Positions 34,700-44,269 of a stretch of DNA of 64,000 bases are shown one piece after another. The DNA lies in the NCBI GenBank assembly GCA_902749685.1, contig CACVKW010001130.1:62001-126000 (forward strand). Direction: 5' to 3'. A model generated the notes under the pieces. That model ran no database searches and had not been told where the DNA came from. It saw only the letters and a list, made by a program, of their open reading frames with translations. Positions within the stretch are counted from its first letter, which is position 1. Each line of letters starts with the position of its first letter. The stretch comes from Olavius sp. associated proteobacterium Delta 1. GTDB lineage: Bacteria; Desulfobacterota; Desulfobacteria; Desulfobacterales; JAFDCJ01. Position numbers and translations under genes: made by a program.

Positions 34700-36301
34700 T
34701 TATTTTGGATCAGTGGGCATGGATTTTTTTTCAAGAGAAAACTTGTCTTTCCATTCGCCTGTGTTCAAGAGTATCGAGATCTTCCCCGCCCTCTTTTTTT
34801 CATAGAAAAGGAGATCATCCCGGCCATCACCGTTCAGATCGACGATATTCAAAAACGGAGATGTAAAAACTTCGGACTGGGTGAGCGGTTTTGAAAAAAG
34901 ATCCCCTTCCTGATTCTTTGGATAGATTGCGATCTTTTTATCACGGGCTATCAAAAGATCTTTGTGCCCATCCCCGGTAAAATCACCTCCCAGGGTCGGC
35001 CAGGTGCCATGAAAACGAATCCCATGAGTAAGATCAAGCTGATAGCTGGTTTTCAGGTGGAAATCAGGCTTTGTCGGATACTGGTTATCGCTTCGCAGAA
35101 GGTAAATGGAGGTGCCCAAATTTACTCGCTTGGAGATAAGATTTTTAACGATATTCCAGAAACCGACCCGGATACTGGAGAAAAGCAGGTCTGCCCTGCC
35201 GTCTCCGTTTACGTCTTCTATCTTGACTCCGGGGGTAATACCGTCAACAGTGATCGTTTGGTCGGGTTGAGAGGCGAAAGGATAGTCAGGCTTTTGCTGA
35301 TTCCAAAAAATGAAAATTTTTATTTTCCGCTCCAGGAATTTCCCCGTGCCTTTGGTAAGCGTCAGTATCATATCCGCAAAATTATCCCCATTCACATCTA
35401 CCGGCGTCAGAAGGAATGAGAGGCTTGTATCAGCGTCTTTGCCTGAAGGGCGAACCGGAAATACGATTGTGGCGGATGGTTTTGTGGCGAAATGTCCGTC
35501 GGACTGATGCAAGTACACAGTGACCGATTCCTGTTCGGTAAGCAGCAAGTCCGAAAAACCGTCACCATTGAAATCTTCTACAAAAATTTTAGGAAGACGA
35601 AATTCTGTGTGTAGCGAAAAATCCCTGAAAGCGCCATCATTTACCTGATCGCTAAACAGGAAGGTGCGGGGCACTACCAGTACCCTGTCGACCTTCTGCC
35701 AGCCGTCGGAGCCGCGCCTGTCAAAAAACACCAGAGAGTCAAATTGGGGCAGGAGAAGCATGTTACGGCCATTGCGCTTCCAATCCGCGATCAGACGCCC
35801 CCGTGGTAGAGATCCGGCTGCCGGAAAAACGGTGATGGTGGGGAAAGAGAGAAGATTATTAGGGGTAGTGGAAAAGTTACCGTTTTCCTCCTGGGGGTAG
35901 TAACTGATGCCGTGACCGGTGAGATAGAAAATCTCTTTACCCGGAGATGGAGCGACATCACCCACGTCAAGTATGGTGGCAGCCTGTTCGATTTCCCATC
36001 GTTGGCGGGCAGTCTTGGAATACTGTGCTGAGGCGTCGGCACTGAAAATCGATATCCACCGTTTCTCTTTCGGATAGACGCCCGTTTTACTAACCACGAC
36101 AATTTCTAATGATCCGCGACCGTCCAGGTCGGCTGGGTTGACGGAGAGCTTTTTGCCATCAACAGTAAGGGATTGGGCCGAAAAAAGGTCGGCACCTTCA
36201 CCATAACCTTTAATGGAAAAAAGAAAGATAAAAACGAAAAATAAAAAGAACAAGCCGCTCCGGCCTCTGTTCAGATGCTTATATAGATAGTTGAATCTCA
36301 T
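34700..36301 (-). CDS. secreted FG-GAP/VCBS repeat protein
   Basis: The 533-residue protein starts behind TAGGAGCG. A signal peptide (LFFLFFVFIFLFSIKGYG) is followed by repeated integrin-like calcium loops: DLDGRGSLEI, DFNGDGFSDLL, DVNGDNFADMI, DVNGDGRADLL, DFTGDGHKDLL and DLNGDGRDDLL. These give a seven-bladed integrin-alpha-type propeller. It is probably exported and surface or periplasmic, with Ca-stabilised blades, and lies 241 bp downstream of the start of a small gene preceded by a sigma-54 promoter. Confidence 0.9.
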   Translation of the reverse strand: MRFNYLYKHLNRGRSGLFFLFFVFIFLFSIKGYGEGADLFSAQSLTVDGKKLSVNPADLDGRGSLEIVVVSKTGVYPKEKRWISIFSADASAQYSKTARQRWEIEQAATILDVGDVAPSPGKEIFYLTGHGISYYPQEENGNFSTTPNNLLSFPTITVFPAAGSLPRGRLIADWKRNGRNMLLLPQFDSLVFFDRRGSDGWQKVDRVLVVPRTFLFSDQVNDGAFRDFSLHTEFRLPKIFVEDFNGDGFSDLLLTEQESVTVYLHQSDGHFATKPSATIVFPVRPSGKDADTSLSFLLTPVDVNGDNFADMILTLTKGTGKFLERKIKIFIFWNQQKPDYPFASQPDQTITVDGITPGVKIEDVNGDGRADLLFSSIRVGFWNIVKNLISKRVNLGTSIYLLRSDNQYPTKPDFHLKTSYQLDLTHGIRFHGTWPTLGGDFTGDGHKDLLIARDKKIAIYPKNQEGDLFSKPLTQSEVFTSPFLNIVDLNGDGRDDLLFYEKKRAGKISILLNTGEWKDKFSLEKKSMPTDPK

Positions 36302-36341
36302 TGATCGCTCCTATTTGAATGGCCAAGCCGACTTATGTTCC

Positions 36342-36542
36342 TTAGGCGGCTATTGCTATACAACTCGTATAATATTCAGAACCTATGGCAATCTTCATTC
36401 TCAGCTTCCGATTTAGTCTTATTAAATAGTCAGCTTTTCTGCCGCCAAAACTGTCTGCCAGGTCTTTTGCGATGCAGATGTTGAGCCGTGCTTTATCTCT
36501 AATAGATGCTTTGCTGTTTAAATTTATTGGCACAATACTCAT
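36342..36542 (-). CDS. possible small protein, 66 aa, first in the sigma-54 transcript
   Basis: The ATG at 36542 has AGGGG upstream and lies about 35 nt after the predicted sigma-54 start site. An earlier in-frame ATG at 36584 lies before that start site and is unlikely to be used. The product (KARLNICIAKDLADSFGGRK and so on) is basic with no domain. It may instead be part of a long leader of the FG-GAP gene. Confidence 0.35.
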   Translation of the reverse strand: MSIVPINLNSKASIRDKARLNICIAKDLADSFGGRKADYLIRLNRKLRMKIAIGSEYYTSCIAIAA

Positions 36543-36587
36543 GATGAAAGCCCCTGGATTTCTAATTGAATGTTGACTAGACATTGT

Positions 36588-36602
36588 GCAAGCGCTGTGC
36601 CA
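36588..36602 (-). promoter_or_regulatory. sigma-54 promoter
   Basis: On the minus strand the site reads TGGCAC-AGCGC-TTGC with correct spacing. It would drive the small ORF, the FG-GAP protein and perhaps the lipoprotein at 34.1 kb. Confidence 0.82.
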
Positions 36603-36807
36603 GCTATCTTTCAGAGGGTACCGGATGATATCGCTTGGTTGGAATTTTGTATACTAGAAAGTACTAAAATGAGATTAATCGCTGTAATACCAAAAGCTTA
36701 TGAGACATGAAGTGGGCAGAAATATAGATGGACATAATCTCCGCTTGAATTCAGATCACTTTATTCCCGCCAAAACATGACTATGTTTTTTAGTGACTCT
36801 TTAGAAG

Positions 36808-36845
36808 TGTACGCTGATGCAACATGTAATGTGCGATATCGTACA
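36808..36845 (-). promoter_or_regulatory. tandem upstream activating site for the sigma-54 promoter
   Basis: The dyad is TGTGCG-ATAT-CGTACA (36830-36845). A second 17-mer, TGTACGCTGATGCAACA (36808-36824), starts 22 bp earlier. It lies about 235 bp upstream of the -24 box at 36602. Confidence 0.72.
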
Positions 36846-36939
36846 TTTTTGATAGATTTGAAATCTATCCTAACTTCTCATTAGTTTTCATGCAAGATTC
36901 AGGTAGAAACTCCGCTCATAGATTTGTTCCGGTGATAAA

Positions 36940-37284
36940 TTACCGGAGCGTCTCGTCCTTTAAGAGAGCCCAAATGGTATAGGCCCCCAGAGCAGTTCCG
37001 AAAGGTATGTTGAGTAAGTTCAAGAAGCCAAGGACAAGTGCCAGGACCCGAGCCCAGTTTCGTCTTTTTAGTAGCCCGATTCCAGCGATAATTCCCGGCG
37101 CAGATACTAATATCAAGAAGAAAGCAATTGTAGGCCCAACAATTGCGGTTATGGCCATGGCTTCTGAATCTCCTGAAATAAGTCCTCCACCGACGACAGC
37201 TGTAAAAACAATAATAGCGGCTAAAATCCCCAGAGCACCGAACGCAATGTAGAGAACACCTAAAACAGTTACATGCTTTTCCAT
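36940..37284 (-). CDS. small four-helix membrane protein
   Basis: The 114-residue protein starts behind AAGGAGG. Four hydrophobic segments are visible (LGVLYIAFGALGILAAIIVF, IVGPTIAFFLILVSAPGIIA, VLALVLGFLNLLNIPFGTAL and the short last one). The motif GLLKRRNWARVLALVLG is typical of small membrane proteins of unknown function found widely in bacteria. It lies 113 bp after the amidohydrolase gene on the same strand. Confidence 0.8.
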   Translation of the reverse strand: MEKHVTVLGVLYIAFGALGILAAIIVFTAVVGGGLISGDSEAMAITAIVGPTIAFFLILVSAPGIIAGIGLLKRRNWARVLALVLGFLNLLNIPFGTALGAYTIWALLKDETLR

Positions 37285-37396
37285 TTTCTTGCCTCCTTAA
37301 TACCTGAATTTTAGAGCACCAATCATCGCTGCAAGTCAATTGCGGTAACTTGACCTCAAACTTCCCCAAAGGGTATTTGCGTGCTAAATTCAGGTA

Positions 37397-39424
37397 TTAC
37401 TCCAAAGTTTGGGCCATTTTAAAAGATAACCGTTTTGTGTGCGATCGGTTTTGTTCCTCCATCCAATGGCCACTGTCTGATACGCGAATACGCCAACGGT
37501 AATCCTCGCCTGGTTTCAAAATGCCTGCCGGCACGGTGTGGGAAGTCATACCCTGATTCCTGCCTCTGCGATAAATCTGTTCACCTTCGCTATCATATAT
37601 TTGAAAAAGATAGAAAACGGGATTATTGAAATGTACGACAGCGCTCCAGGAAAATGTCGGTGTTTTTGATCTGAGGATCTCTCCATCGGCCGGTGAAAAA
37701 GTACTGATGCCCGGAACCGGAATAGGTAGAAGGGATGACTGAGTGTCGCTGGCAGAACCCTCGCGCTTCCCGCTGGTCACTGTAAAGGTATATGTTCCCA
37801 CTTTCGGTGAACCGGGGATAACAGCATAAAAATCATCAGCGGTTGGCCAAAACGTAAAATTCTCTTTTCTGAGAGGCAGAACGCCTTGCGGACCTATAAC
37901 CGAAATCGTTTCAATATCATCGGGCAGTTTTCCGCTAAAACTTTTACCGATAATAATGTCAATGACAGTGATGAATTCATCCTTTGCCGTGCGCACATTC
38001 ACAACACCGCCAACCACCGGGATTGTCGGCAACAGGGCGGGATCGATCATTTTTTGTGTTTCTTTTATCCCATACCATTTACCGGCAGCCATAACACCAT
38101 GGCCATCCTTAATATTGGAAACATCATCCAGCGGATTTTTAAGAACCAGGATAAAATCCGCTCTTTTGCCGATTTCAATAGATCCAAAATCATCTCTGCC
38201 GATCATCGCTTCAACAACTCTGGAAGCATTAACTGTGGCCGTCACGATGGCTTCATAAGGTGAAAAGCCGTTTTCTGTCAGTATGCGAAGTTCGTTGTGA
38301 ATCGAAAAACCGGGCACAATCCCCATTTTGCCGGTCCCGGCATCTGTTCCCAATACAATGGGTATGTCCGCCTTATGCAATTCTATCAATATCATTTTAT
38401 CAATTTCATACTTTACCGGTGCTAAATCTTCGCCCGCCTTAAATTGAAGCTGGTGTTTTTCTTTTCCCTGGAGGATTGAATTTATATATTTTTGCGGTAG
38501 ATAGGCGCTCGTCGTATGGGCTATAAATTTTTCGGGTTCAAATAATTTTTGAATGATGATCTGATCCAGGTATAAAGTCGTGTTTACCCAAATATTTTTG
38601 CTTTCCAGCTTTTTGACCACTGCTATGATTCTCTGAAGGTATTCATTTTTAATTCCTTGAAATTCAAGGTGCAATGATGGTTTATAGTGCTGCGAAAAAA
38701 CCTGTTTAAGATATGGAATCCACTCTTTGGCCGACAGATATTTATTCCGATCAAAATCAATCAGCTCCCAGATTAGCTCTTCAATATGGGCAATTTCGTT
38801 CATCCGCTCAGCAATGATCCCATCCAGGCCGACTGCAAAAGGAAGGTGCCCGACAGTGTAGAAATTTTGCGTTTTCGCTATTTTCATTGTCTTTTTGTAA
38901 TCATCTTTTGAAAAATAGGCGTATAATTTGAGGCAATCGTATCCGGACTTTTGTTTTACAACGAGCTCGGGTGCGTTATTTTCGTAGCCGCGAATAATTG
39001 GACCTGCAGCATAAATGGTTGGTCCTATTCGTTTCCCTTGTTTAATTTCTTGACGCCAGTGCAGCATAAAATCACGACCATCCAGATCGCGTACGGTAGT
39101 CACACCATTTGCCAGATATAAATCCAGCTGGGGCAGCGGCCACTCACCTGTCAAATGCACATGCATATCCGCAAGGCCAGGCATCAGATAAGCACCTTTA
39201 CCGTCAATCACTTTCGCTTTTTGTGGTATTTTTATTTTGTCTGATTTTCCGATTCTGTAAATTCGGTCGCCTTTGACCAGAACGGATTGATTCGCTATGA
39301 TTTTTTCTTCTGTCATGGGAACCAGATTAACATTTTTAAATGCAATAATTTCTTCTGAATCCGAACATCCCCCGGCAATCAGGATCGATAGAATGATTAT
39401 CCAAAATGATATAAATAATTTCAT
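37397..39424 (-). CDS. amidohydrolase lipoprotein with C-terminal Ig/FnIII-like module
   Basis: I take the ATG at 39424 (GGAG six bases upstream) over an in-frame TTG 12 bases earlier. Lipobox AGGC. The amidohydrolase barrel has DMHVHL (HxH, about 88-90), carbamyl-type lysine in DCLKLYA (about 166), a histidine in TVGHLPF, and the aspartate in LGTDAGTG (about 361). Residues about 467-675 are a beta-rich module (LPDDIETISVIGP, YTFTVTSGKREGSASDT, YRWRIRVSDSGHW). It ends exactly at AQTLE, where the related module in the serine hydrolase at 19.5-21.6 kb continues into its catalytic domain. Likely an exported imidazolonepropionase/prolidase-like enzyme. Confidence 0.9.
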   Translation of the reverse strand: MKLFISFWIIILSILIAGGCSDSEEIIAFKNVNLVPMTEEKIIANQSVLVKGDRIYRIGKSDKIKIPQKAKVIDGKGAYLMPGLADMHVHLTGEWPLPQLDLYLANGVTTVRDLDGRDFMLHWRQEIKQGKRIGPTIYAAGPIIRGYENNAPELVVKQKSGYDCLKLYAYFSKDDYKKTMKIAKTQNFYTVGHLPFAVGLDGIIAERMNEIAHIEELIWELIDFDRNKYLSAKEWIPYLKQVFSQHYKPSLHLEFQGIKNEYLQRIIAVVKKLESKNIWVNTTLYLDQIIIQKLFEPEKFIAHTTSAYLPQKYINSILQGKEKHQLQFKAGEDLAPVKYEIDKMILIELHKADIPIVLGTDAGTGKMGIVPGFSIHNELRILTENGFSPYEAIVTATVNASRVVEAMIGRDDFGSIEIGKRADFILVLKNPLDDVSNIKDGHGVMAAGKWYGIKETQKMIDPALLPTIPVVGGVVNVRTAKDEFITVIDIIIGKSFSGKLPDDIETISVIGPQGVLPLRKENFTFWPTADDFYAVIPGSPKVGTYTFTVTSGKREGSASDTQSSLLPIPVPGISTFSPADGEILRSKTPTFSWSAVVHFNNPVFYLFQIYDSEGEQIYRRGRNQGMTSHTVPAGILKPGEDYRWRIRVSDSGHWMEEQNRSHTKRLSFKMAQTLE

Positions 39425-39589
39425 TTTTTGCTCCAATAATTCTAAGTTGAAAACTTGGTCCTCTGGGCCAGATCAGGCCGCGGATTGCCCTATATCAAAT
39501 CTGTGCATTGGTGTCAGCAAATACCAATTCCTGAAACCCGAAACCTGACACCTGAAACCTGAGTCCTGGTAAATGGCATTAACCATGTC

Positions 39590-39638
39590 ACCCTTCCGGG
39601 GTGGATCAAAGCCGGGCTCTATTGTCCGGATCTTTACT
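39590..39638 (+). repeat. 50-bp dispersed repeat, copy 2
   Basis: It matches 16993-17042 at about 41 of 50 positions, with one base deleted. It runs into the stop codon region of the FtsX permease gene. Confidence 0.5.
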
Positions 39639-42012
39639 ATTCATAGCGCAGCGAGTCTACCGGATTTGCTCTGGCCACCTTGATAGTCTGTGATATTACG
39701 GCCGCAAGCCCGGATATAAGCGCTAAAAGACCTGCCAGCAAATAGGTGTAAGGATCAAAACCGGACTCTGCGAAATAGGCAATTAGATCATGGGCAACAA
39801 TTTTGTTGATTATATAATATACCGGGAATGTAATTAAAACGGCGATAAAGATCAGGCAGCCGAATTCCATTAACAGGGATCGGATGATTTGGGCGGCGGT
39901 AGCGCCATGGGCTTTTCTGATACCGATTTCTTTCGTTCGAATTTTAGTAGTATGAGAGGCCAGCCCGACCAGGCCTAGACAGGAAAAGAAAATAGCGATC
40001 ATTCCGATAGATCCGGCGACATAAGCCCATTTTTTCGTCCCAAGAAGCCACTCATCATAGCGTTTGTCCAGCAGGGTATATTTGAAAGGGAGATCCGGTT
40101 CGAAAAACTGTAAGCGGTTTTCAATGAAGTTTAGCACCCGGGGAACGGGTATATCGGAAATTTTAATATACAAGACGTTAAGGTAACTAAAATGCATGTA
40201 GAGCACACTGGGTGAAATTTTGGAAAATAGATTTTTGAAATGAAAGTCCTTTACAACACCGACAATAAATCCCTGTTTGCCGCTTACGGTTAACTTTTTC
40301 CCGATCGGGTATTTCCATTTAAGTTCTCGTGCTGCCGCTACATTGATGATAAAATTGGCTGCGTCTAATTGGTTGGCTGAAAAGCTCCTCCCGTCAACGA
40401 TCTCCATTTCCAGCAGCTCAATAAAATCATAATCGATTCCATAGGTATTCATCGCCATATTCATTTCCCCGGCCGGCGTAACCCGGATGACCTGCCCTTC
40501 GTTGTTCCAGTTTACCGGAATCCAGGTCGCAGCGGAAACTGACTTAATATCCGGATGGCGCATTAAATCTCTTTTAATGGGCTGAAGCAAGGCGTTGTGA
40601 TAATTGGTACCCAGTTCTACGATCAATACGTTATTTTTTTTAAATCCCAGATCGAGTGTCGAGAGAAAATTATAGTGGTTAAAAATGGTTAGAGCGATTA
40701 AGACGGCGAATATGGAGGCCGCAAATTGAGTTACAACAAGTATCTGGCGCAGACGCGCGCCTTTCTTTCCGGTGAGCGGGCCGCCTTTGAGAATTTGAAC
40801 GGGATGCAAACGCGATAGAAAAATTGCCGGGTAACAGCCGGCCAAAATACCCACCAGCAGCGTCACACCGATTAGCTCAAAAAACAAGGCAGAGTTATCC
40901 CGCAGGCCGGGATATGCTGAGTTCGGATCATGGGTCATCAGAAAAATAAATAAGGGGCGCATAATTTCATACAGGATCAGGGACAATGGAAATGCGATAA
41001 GCGCAAGTAACATGGATTCGCCTAAAAACTGCCATCTTAACTGTGGTTGGGTCCCTCCAACAACCTTGCGAACACCAACCTCTTTTGTTCTTGAAAAATA
41101 CTGGGCGGTTGCCAGATTAATGAAGTTAAAGCATACGACGACGAGCAAAACGATTCCGATTGCCAGGGTCAAATAAATCATGAATCGGGATTCCTGGCGC
41201 CATAACCCCTTGATATGGGCAGATTCGAGATATAGATCTGATAACGGCTGGAGATACATTTCAAGCGGGCGATCGGGTAGTTTTGATCCCTGTTTTTCAA
41301 CGAGGCTTAAAAGTTTGTGCTTCAGCTTTTCAGGATCAACTTGTTCACCGAACTGCACGAATGTTGCACAATTCATGCGCCAATTTTTCTGCCAGCCGAA
41401 TGAGTTCAATGAAACCAGTAAATCAAATGGAAAACTTGAATTTATGGGCACATCCTTGGCCACCCCTGAAACGATAAAATCAGGTAAACTTCCAAGGGTT
41501 AATTTCTTTCCAACTGGGTTTTCTTCTCCGAAGTACTTTCGCGCAATTGATTCGGTTAAAACGACCGACTGTGGCTTGGTCAAAGCAGTATTCGGATTCC
41601 CGGTTATCAATTCGAAAGAAAAGAATGAAAAAAAGTTTGGATCAACAGCCCATACTGTGCCTTCATCTGCATAATATTTTTGGCCCTTATGTCGAATGAT
41701 CCAGCGGTTGGTCGGAATCCACCTTAAAGCACTTTCAATCTCGGGCAATTCATCACGAAGAAATGGAAGCAGGGGTGCCGGTATCTTGCCGGTATGATGT
41801 TCACCTTCTTTGCCTGAAGGCAAAACCTGAATCACACTGTAAATTTGGTCGGCACTCTTGTGAAAATCATCAAAGCTGAGATGGAAGTCAACAAATGATG
41901 CAATTAGGATAAAGATCGCCAATCCGATTGCCAGCCCGACAATATTGATGATTGAATATCCTTTGTGCTTTAGGATGTTTCGAACTGCTACTGTTAGGTA
42001 GTTTTTAAACAT
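39637..42012 (-). CDS. MacB/FtsX-family ABC permease
   Basis: About 791 residues from the ATG at 42012. That start opens MFKNYLTVAVRNILKHKG, as in the two sister genes, and shares the upstream bases AACGCAGCT with the start at 46636. It has an N-terminal helix and a MacB_PCD periplasmic domain. Three core helices follow, then an FtsX block, a second periplasmic domain and a final FtsX block, ending ANPVDSLRYE. Such double-FtsX permeases pair with a LolD/MacB ATPase (49.3-50.0 kb) and act as mechanotransmission exporters of peptides or lipoproteins. It is separated from its sisters by a serine hydrolase gene. Confidence 0.92.
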   Translation of the reverse strand: MFKNYLTVAVRNILKHKGYSIINIVGLAIGLAIFILIASFVDFHLSFDDFHKSADQIYSVIQVLPSGKEGEHHTGKIPAPLLPFLRDELPEIESALRWIPTNRWIIRHKGQKYYADEGTVWAVDPNFFSFFSFELITGNPNTALTKPQSVVLTESIARKYFGEENPVGKKLTLGSLPDFIVSGVAKDVPINSSFPFDLLVSLNSFGWQKNWRMNCATFVQFGEQVDPEKLKHKLLSLVEKQGSKLPDRPLEMYLQPLSDLYLESAHIKGLWRQESRFMIYLTLAIGIVLLVVVCFNFINLATAQYFSRTKEVGVRKVVGGTQPQLRWQFLGESMLLALIAFPLSLILYEIMRPLFIFLMTHDPNSAYPGLRDNSALFFELIGVTLLVGILAGCYPAIFLSRLHPVQILKGGPLTGKKGARLRQILVVTQFAASIFAVLIALTIFNHYNFLSTLDLGFKKNNVLIVELGTNYHNALLQPIKRDLMRHPDIKSVSAATWIPVNWNNEGQVIRVTPAGEMNMAMNTYGIDYDFIELLEMEIVDGRSFSANQLDAANFIINVAAARELKWKYPIGKKLTVSGKQGFIVGVVKDFHFKNLFSKISPSVLYMHFSYLNVLYIKISDIPVPRVLNFIENRLQFFEPDLPFKYTLLDKRYDEWLLGTKKWAYVAGSIGMIAIFFSCLGLVGLASHTTKIRTKEIGIRKAHGATAAQIIRSLLMEFGCLIFIAVLITFPVYYIINKIVAHDLIAYFAESGFDPYTYLLAGLLALISGLAAVISQTIKVARANPVDSLRYE

Positions 42013-42051
42013 AGCTGCGTTTTGTTGGTTCAATTGGCAATAACTTCCAAA

Positions 42052-43872
42052 TCAATTTATTTTCTTCATCTGGTATCCCCAAATAAGTAGCCCTGTCTCG
42101 CCATCAATCTCGAACATACGCATCGTTTCACCGGAACTGCGCCCAATTCCCAGGGTCAACGCCTCAGTATCTGATCGTGGAATTAAGTAATGTTTAGCCT
42201 CACCAGGGTGCCATAAAGGATTTTTATACCTCAACACCAGCACATCCTCTTCGCTTGATAGAATCATGTCCTGCGGTGAGCCTTTTGGATCGGGATTAAT
42301 AATTTGATAGCGACCGAGCATATTCTGCCAGGTATTTGGAAGTGGTGATGGATTGATTTTTTCTGCATAGAACCAGAGGCTATTGTTGTAGCGGATCGAG
42401 AGCAGTTGTCGCCCGTCAATATTCGCAGGACTTACCTGAACCCTGGACAGTTCGAGACCGCCTATTTTTTTGACCGGGAAAATGCCCAAATCTTTCCTTT
42501 CGACGCCAAATTTTCCATCGGAAGATGGGATAAGTCGAAATTTATAGTCTTCAAATTTTGCACTCAGATTTTGCCCTTTTCGTTCGATGGAACCTAGTGA
42601 GGACAATGTTGCATAGCGCCCGACGAGAGAATTCATAATTTCTTCGGCAGCGACTTTATCCGGCGGCGCAATTGCCTCTTCTTGAAGGTTTACGGATTTT
42701 CCGGTCTTGGCCTCCAGGGCAAACTTCAGAGCTTCTCTGGTCACAGTTTTTAGAATTTTCCGCCCTTCCGTTGAGTTGGTCAAAACGACAACCCCTAACT
42801 TTATTTCCGGCAAAATTACCAAGCTGGTGCGAAACAATGGCGTTCCCCCGTCATGACCGGCAACTAGTACCTTACCAATCCCTTCAGAAAGGTTAAATAT
42901 TTTAAGAAACCATCCGAGACCGACAGGGTTTGGGGATTCTAAAGGGATATCCTGATTTTGAGGTCGCAGCATTTCCTCCATGGTCTCCCGGCGCAAAACT
43001 TGACGACCTCCAATATCCCCCCCCGCAAAGACCATCTGCATGAACAGGATCAGATCATTTACGTTGGAATACATGGCGCCGGCTGAAACATCACGTAGCG
43101 GAACCTGATCTATTTCTTTTCCATTCCGATAGCCTTTCGACAAAAGGCCTTCGACAACCGGTGTCCGTTTAAACGAAGACTGCTGCATCCCGATGGGGCT
43201 TAAAATGGATTGTTCCACATACTCACAAAAATCAGTAGTGCTCACTTGCTCGATCATCAGGCCTAATAATGCCAGGCCCGTATTGGAGTATGCCAGGACA
43301 TAGTTGGTTGGATAGGCAGTGTATTCATCCTTGAGCCGGTCAAGAAGCTTTGCCGGTGGTTCAGAGCTCCACATCCCTTTGGCTAAGCTACTCGGCAGAC
43401 CCGAATGGTGGGTCATGATGGTCCGCGGTGTGATCGGACCGGAGTCTGGAAAGCGCGTCCGAATCGAGAATTGAGGCAGATAGTTTTTTAAGGGACGGTC
43501 AATTTGGATCTTCCCCTGTTCTGCGAGTTTCATGGCTGCCATGACGGTAAAAAGCTTGGAAATAGAGCCGATGCGATAAACGGTTTCCGAGGTGGCGGGT
43601 ATTTCGTTTTGTGCGTCGGCATAACCGAAACCCTGCGCCCAAACGATTTTTTGATCATCAACGATAGCAATGCTGAGGCCCATGACCTTGTTGCGCTTCA
43701 TCTCTTTGTGGGTCAGCCAGGTAAGATACTCTTTTGCATAATCATAATTGCCCGGTATGATCTGATCCGGCTTTACAGGTGCCCCGGAGCAGCCTGCTAA
43801 CACCAAGATGGCTATCAAAATAATCAAAGAAGCAATTCTATTCCTGAGAATCATTTGCATTCTCCGGTTCAT
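42052..43872 (-). CDS. beta-lactamase-fold serine hydrolase lipoprotein (EstB/AmpC-like)
   Basis: 606 residues. Signal with lipobox VLAGC at about residue 28. The SISK motif (SxxK) is in GSISKLFTVMAAM, YSN in AYSNTGLALLG, and HDGGTP serves as the third motif. The C-terminal 200 residues form a DUF3471-like beta domain. The start is uncertain: ATGs at 43872, 43860 and 43854 are in frame, none with an ideal site. It sits within the exporter gene run, between two FtsX permeases, and is therefore likely co-regulated with them. Confidence 0.9.
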   Translation of the reverse strand: MNRRMQMILRNRIASLIILIAILVLAGCSGAPVKPDQIIPGNYDYAKEYLTWLTHKEMKRNKVMGLSIAIVDDQKIVWAQGFGYADAQNEIPATSETVYRIGSISKLFTVMAAMKLAEQGKIQIDRPLKNYLPQFSIRTRFPDSGPITPRTIMTHHSGLPSSLAKGMWSSEPPAKLLDRLKDEYTAYPTNYVLAYSNTGLALLGLMIEQVSTTDFCEYVEQSILSPIGMQQSSFKRTPVVEGLLSKGYRNGKEIDQVPLRDVSAGAMYSNVNDLILFMQMVFAGGDIGGRQVLRRETMEEMLRPQNQDIPLESPNPVGLGWFLKIFNLSEGIGKVLVAGHDGGTPLFRTSLVILPEIKLGVVVLTNSTEGRKILKTVTREALKFALEAKTGKSVNLQEEAIAPPDKVAAEEIMNSLVGRYATLSSLGSIERKGQNLSAKFEDYKFRLIPSSDGKFGVERKDLGIFPVKKIGGLELSRVQVSPANIDGRQLLSIRYNNSLWFYAEKINPSPLPNTWQNMLGRYQIINPDPKGSPQDMILSSEEDVLVLRYKNPLWHPGEAKHYLIPRSDTEALTLGIGRSSGETMRMFEIDGETGLLIWGYQMKKIN

Positions 43873-43934
43873 ATTTTTTCTCGGTTTCGTTTATAATTAA
43901 TTACCTGAATAGAATCCCAACCAAATAAATAAAA

Positions 43935-44043
43935 ATGCGCAGCATAAAGTAATTAATCCGCAGAGTTTCGATATAACATCATTCTTCAGAATTCACAGAA
44001 GCGCTTACAAACCTGCAATATGCTATTTATCAGGGCGGATTAA
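43935..44043 (+). repeat. 110-nt intergenic element, copy B
   Basis: ATGCGCAGCATAAAGTAATT at the left, TTCTTCAG in the centre and GGGCGGATTAA at the right match copies A and C. The left 22 bases are identical to copy C. It lies in the 397-bp gap between two minus-strand genes and has no plus-strand gene after it. Confidence 0.78.
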
Positions 44044-44269
44044 CCCTATAGTTGCATAAAATTTTGAAATCCAACTTAGCCGCTGCAATGAAGACCATTG
44101 AAAGTATTGACTGATCCTGGATTCTGGTTTCGGGATACTGGATGTCGTTGAAATTCACCGATAGTGTCCTGTTAGATATCCAGCATCAGCCCAGAAAAAG
44201 CAACGATCTCAGGCATAACGGCCAGGCTAGATGACAAGAGTTTATGCAATGTCAGGGTTAATTAGGATT

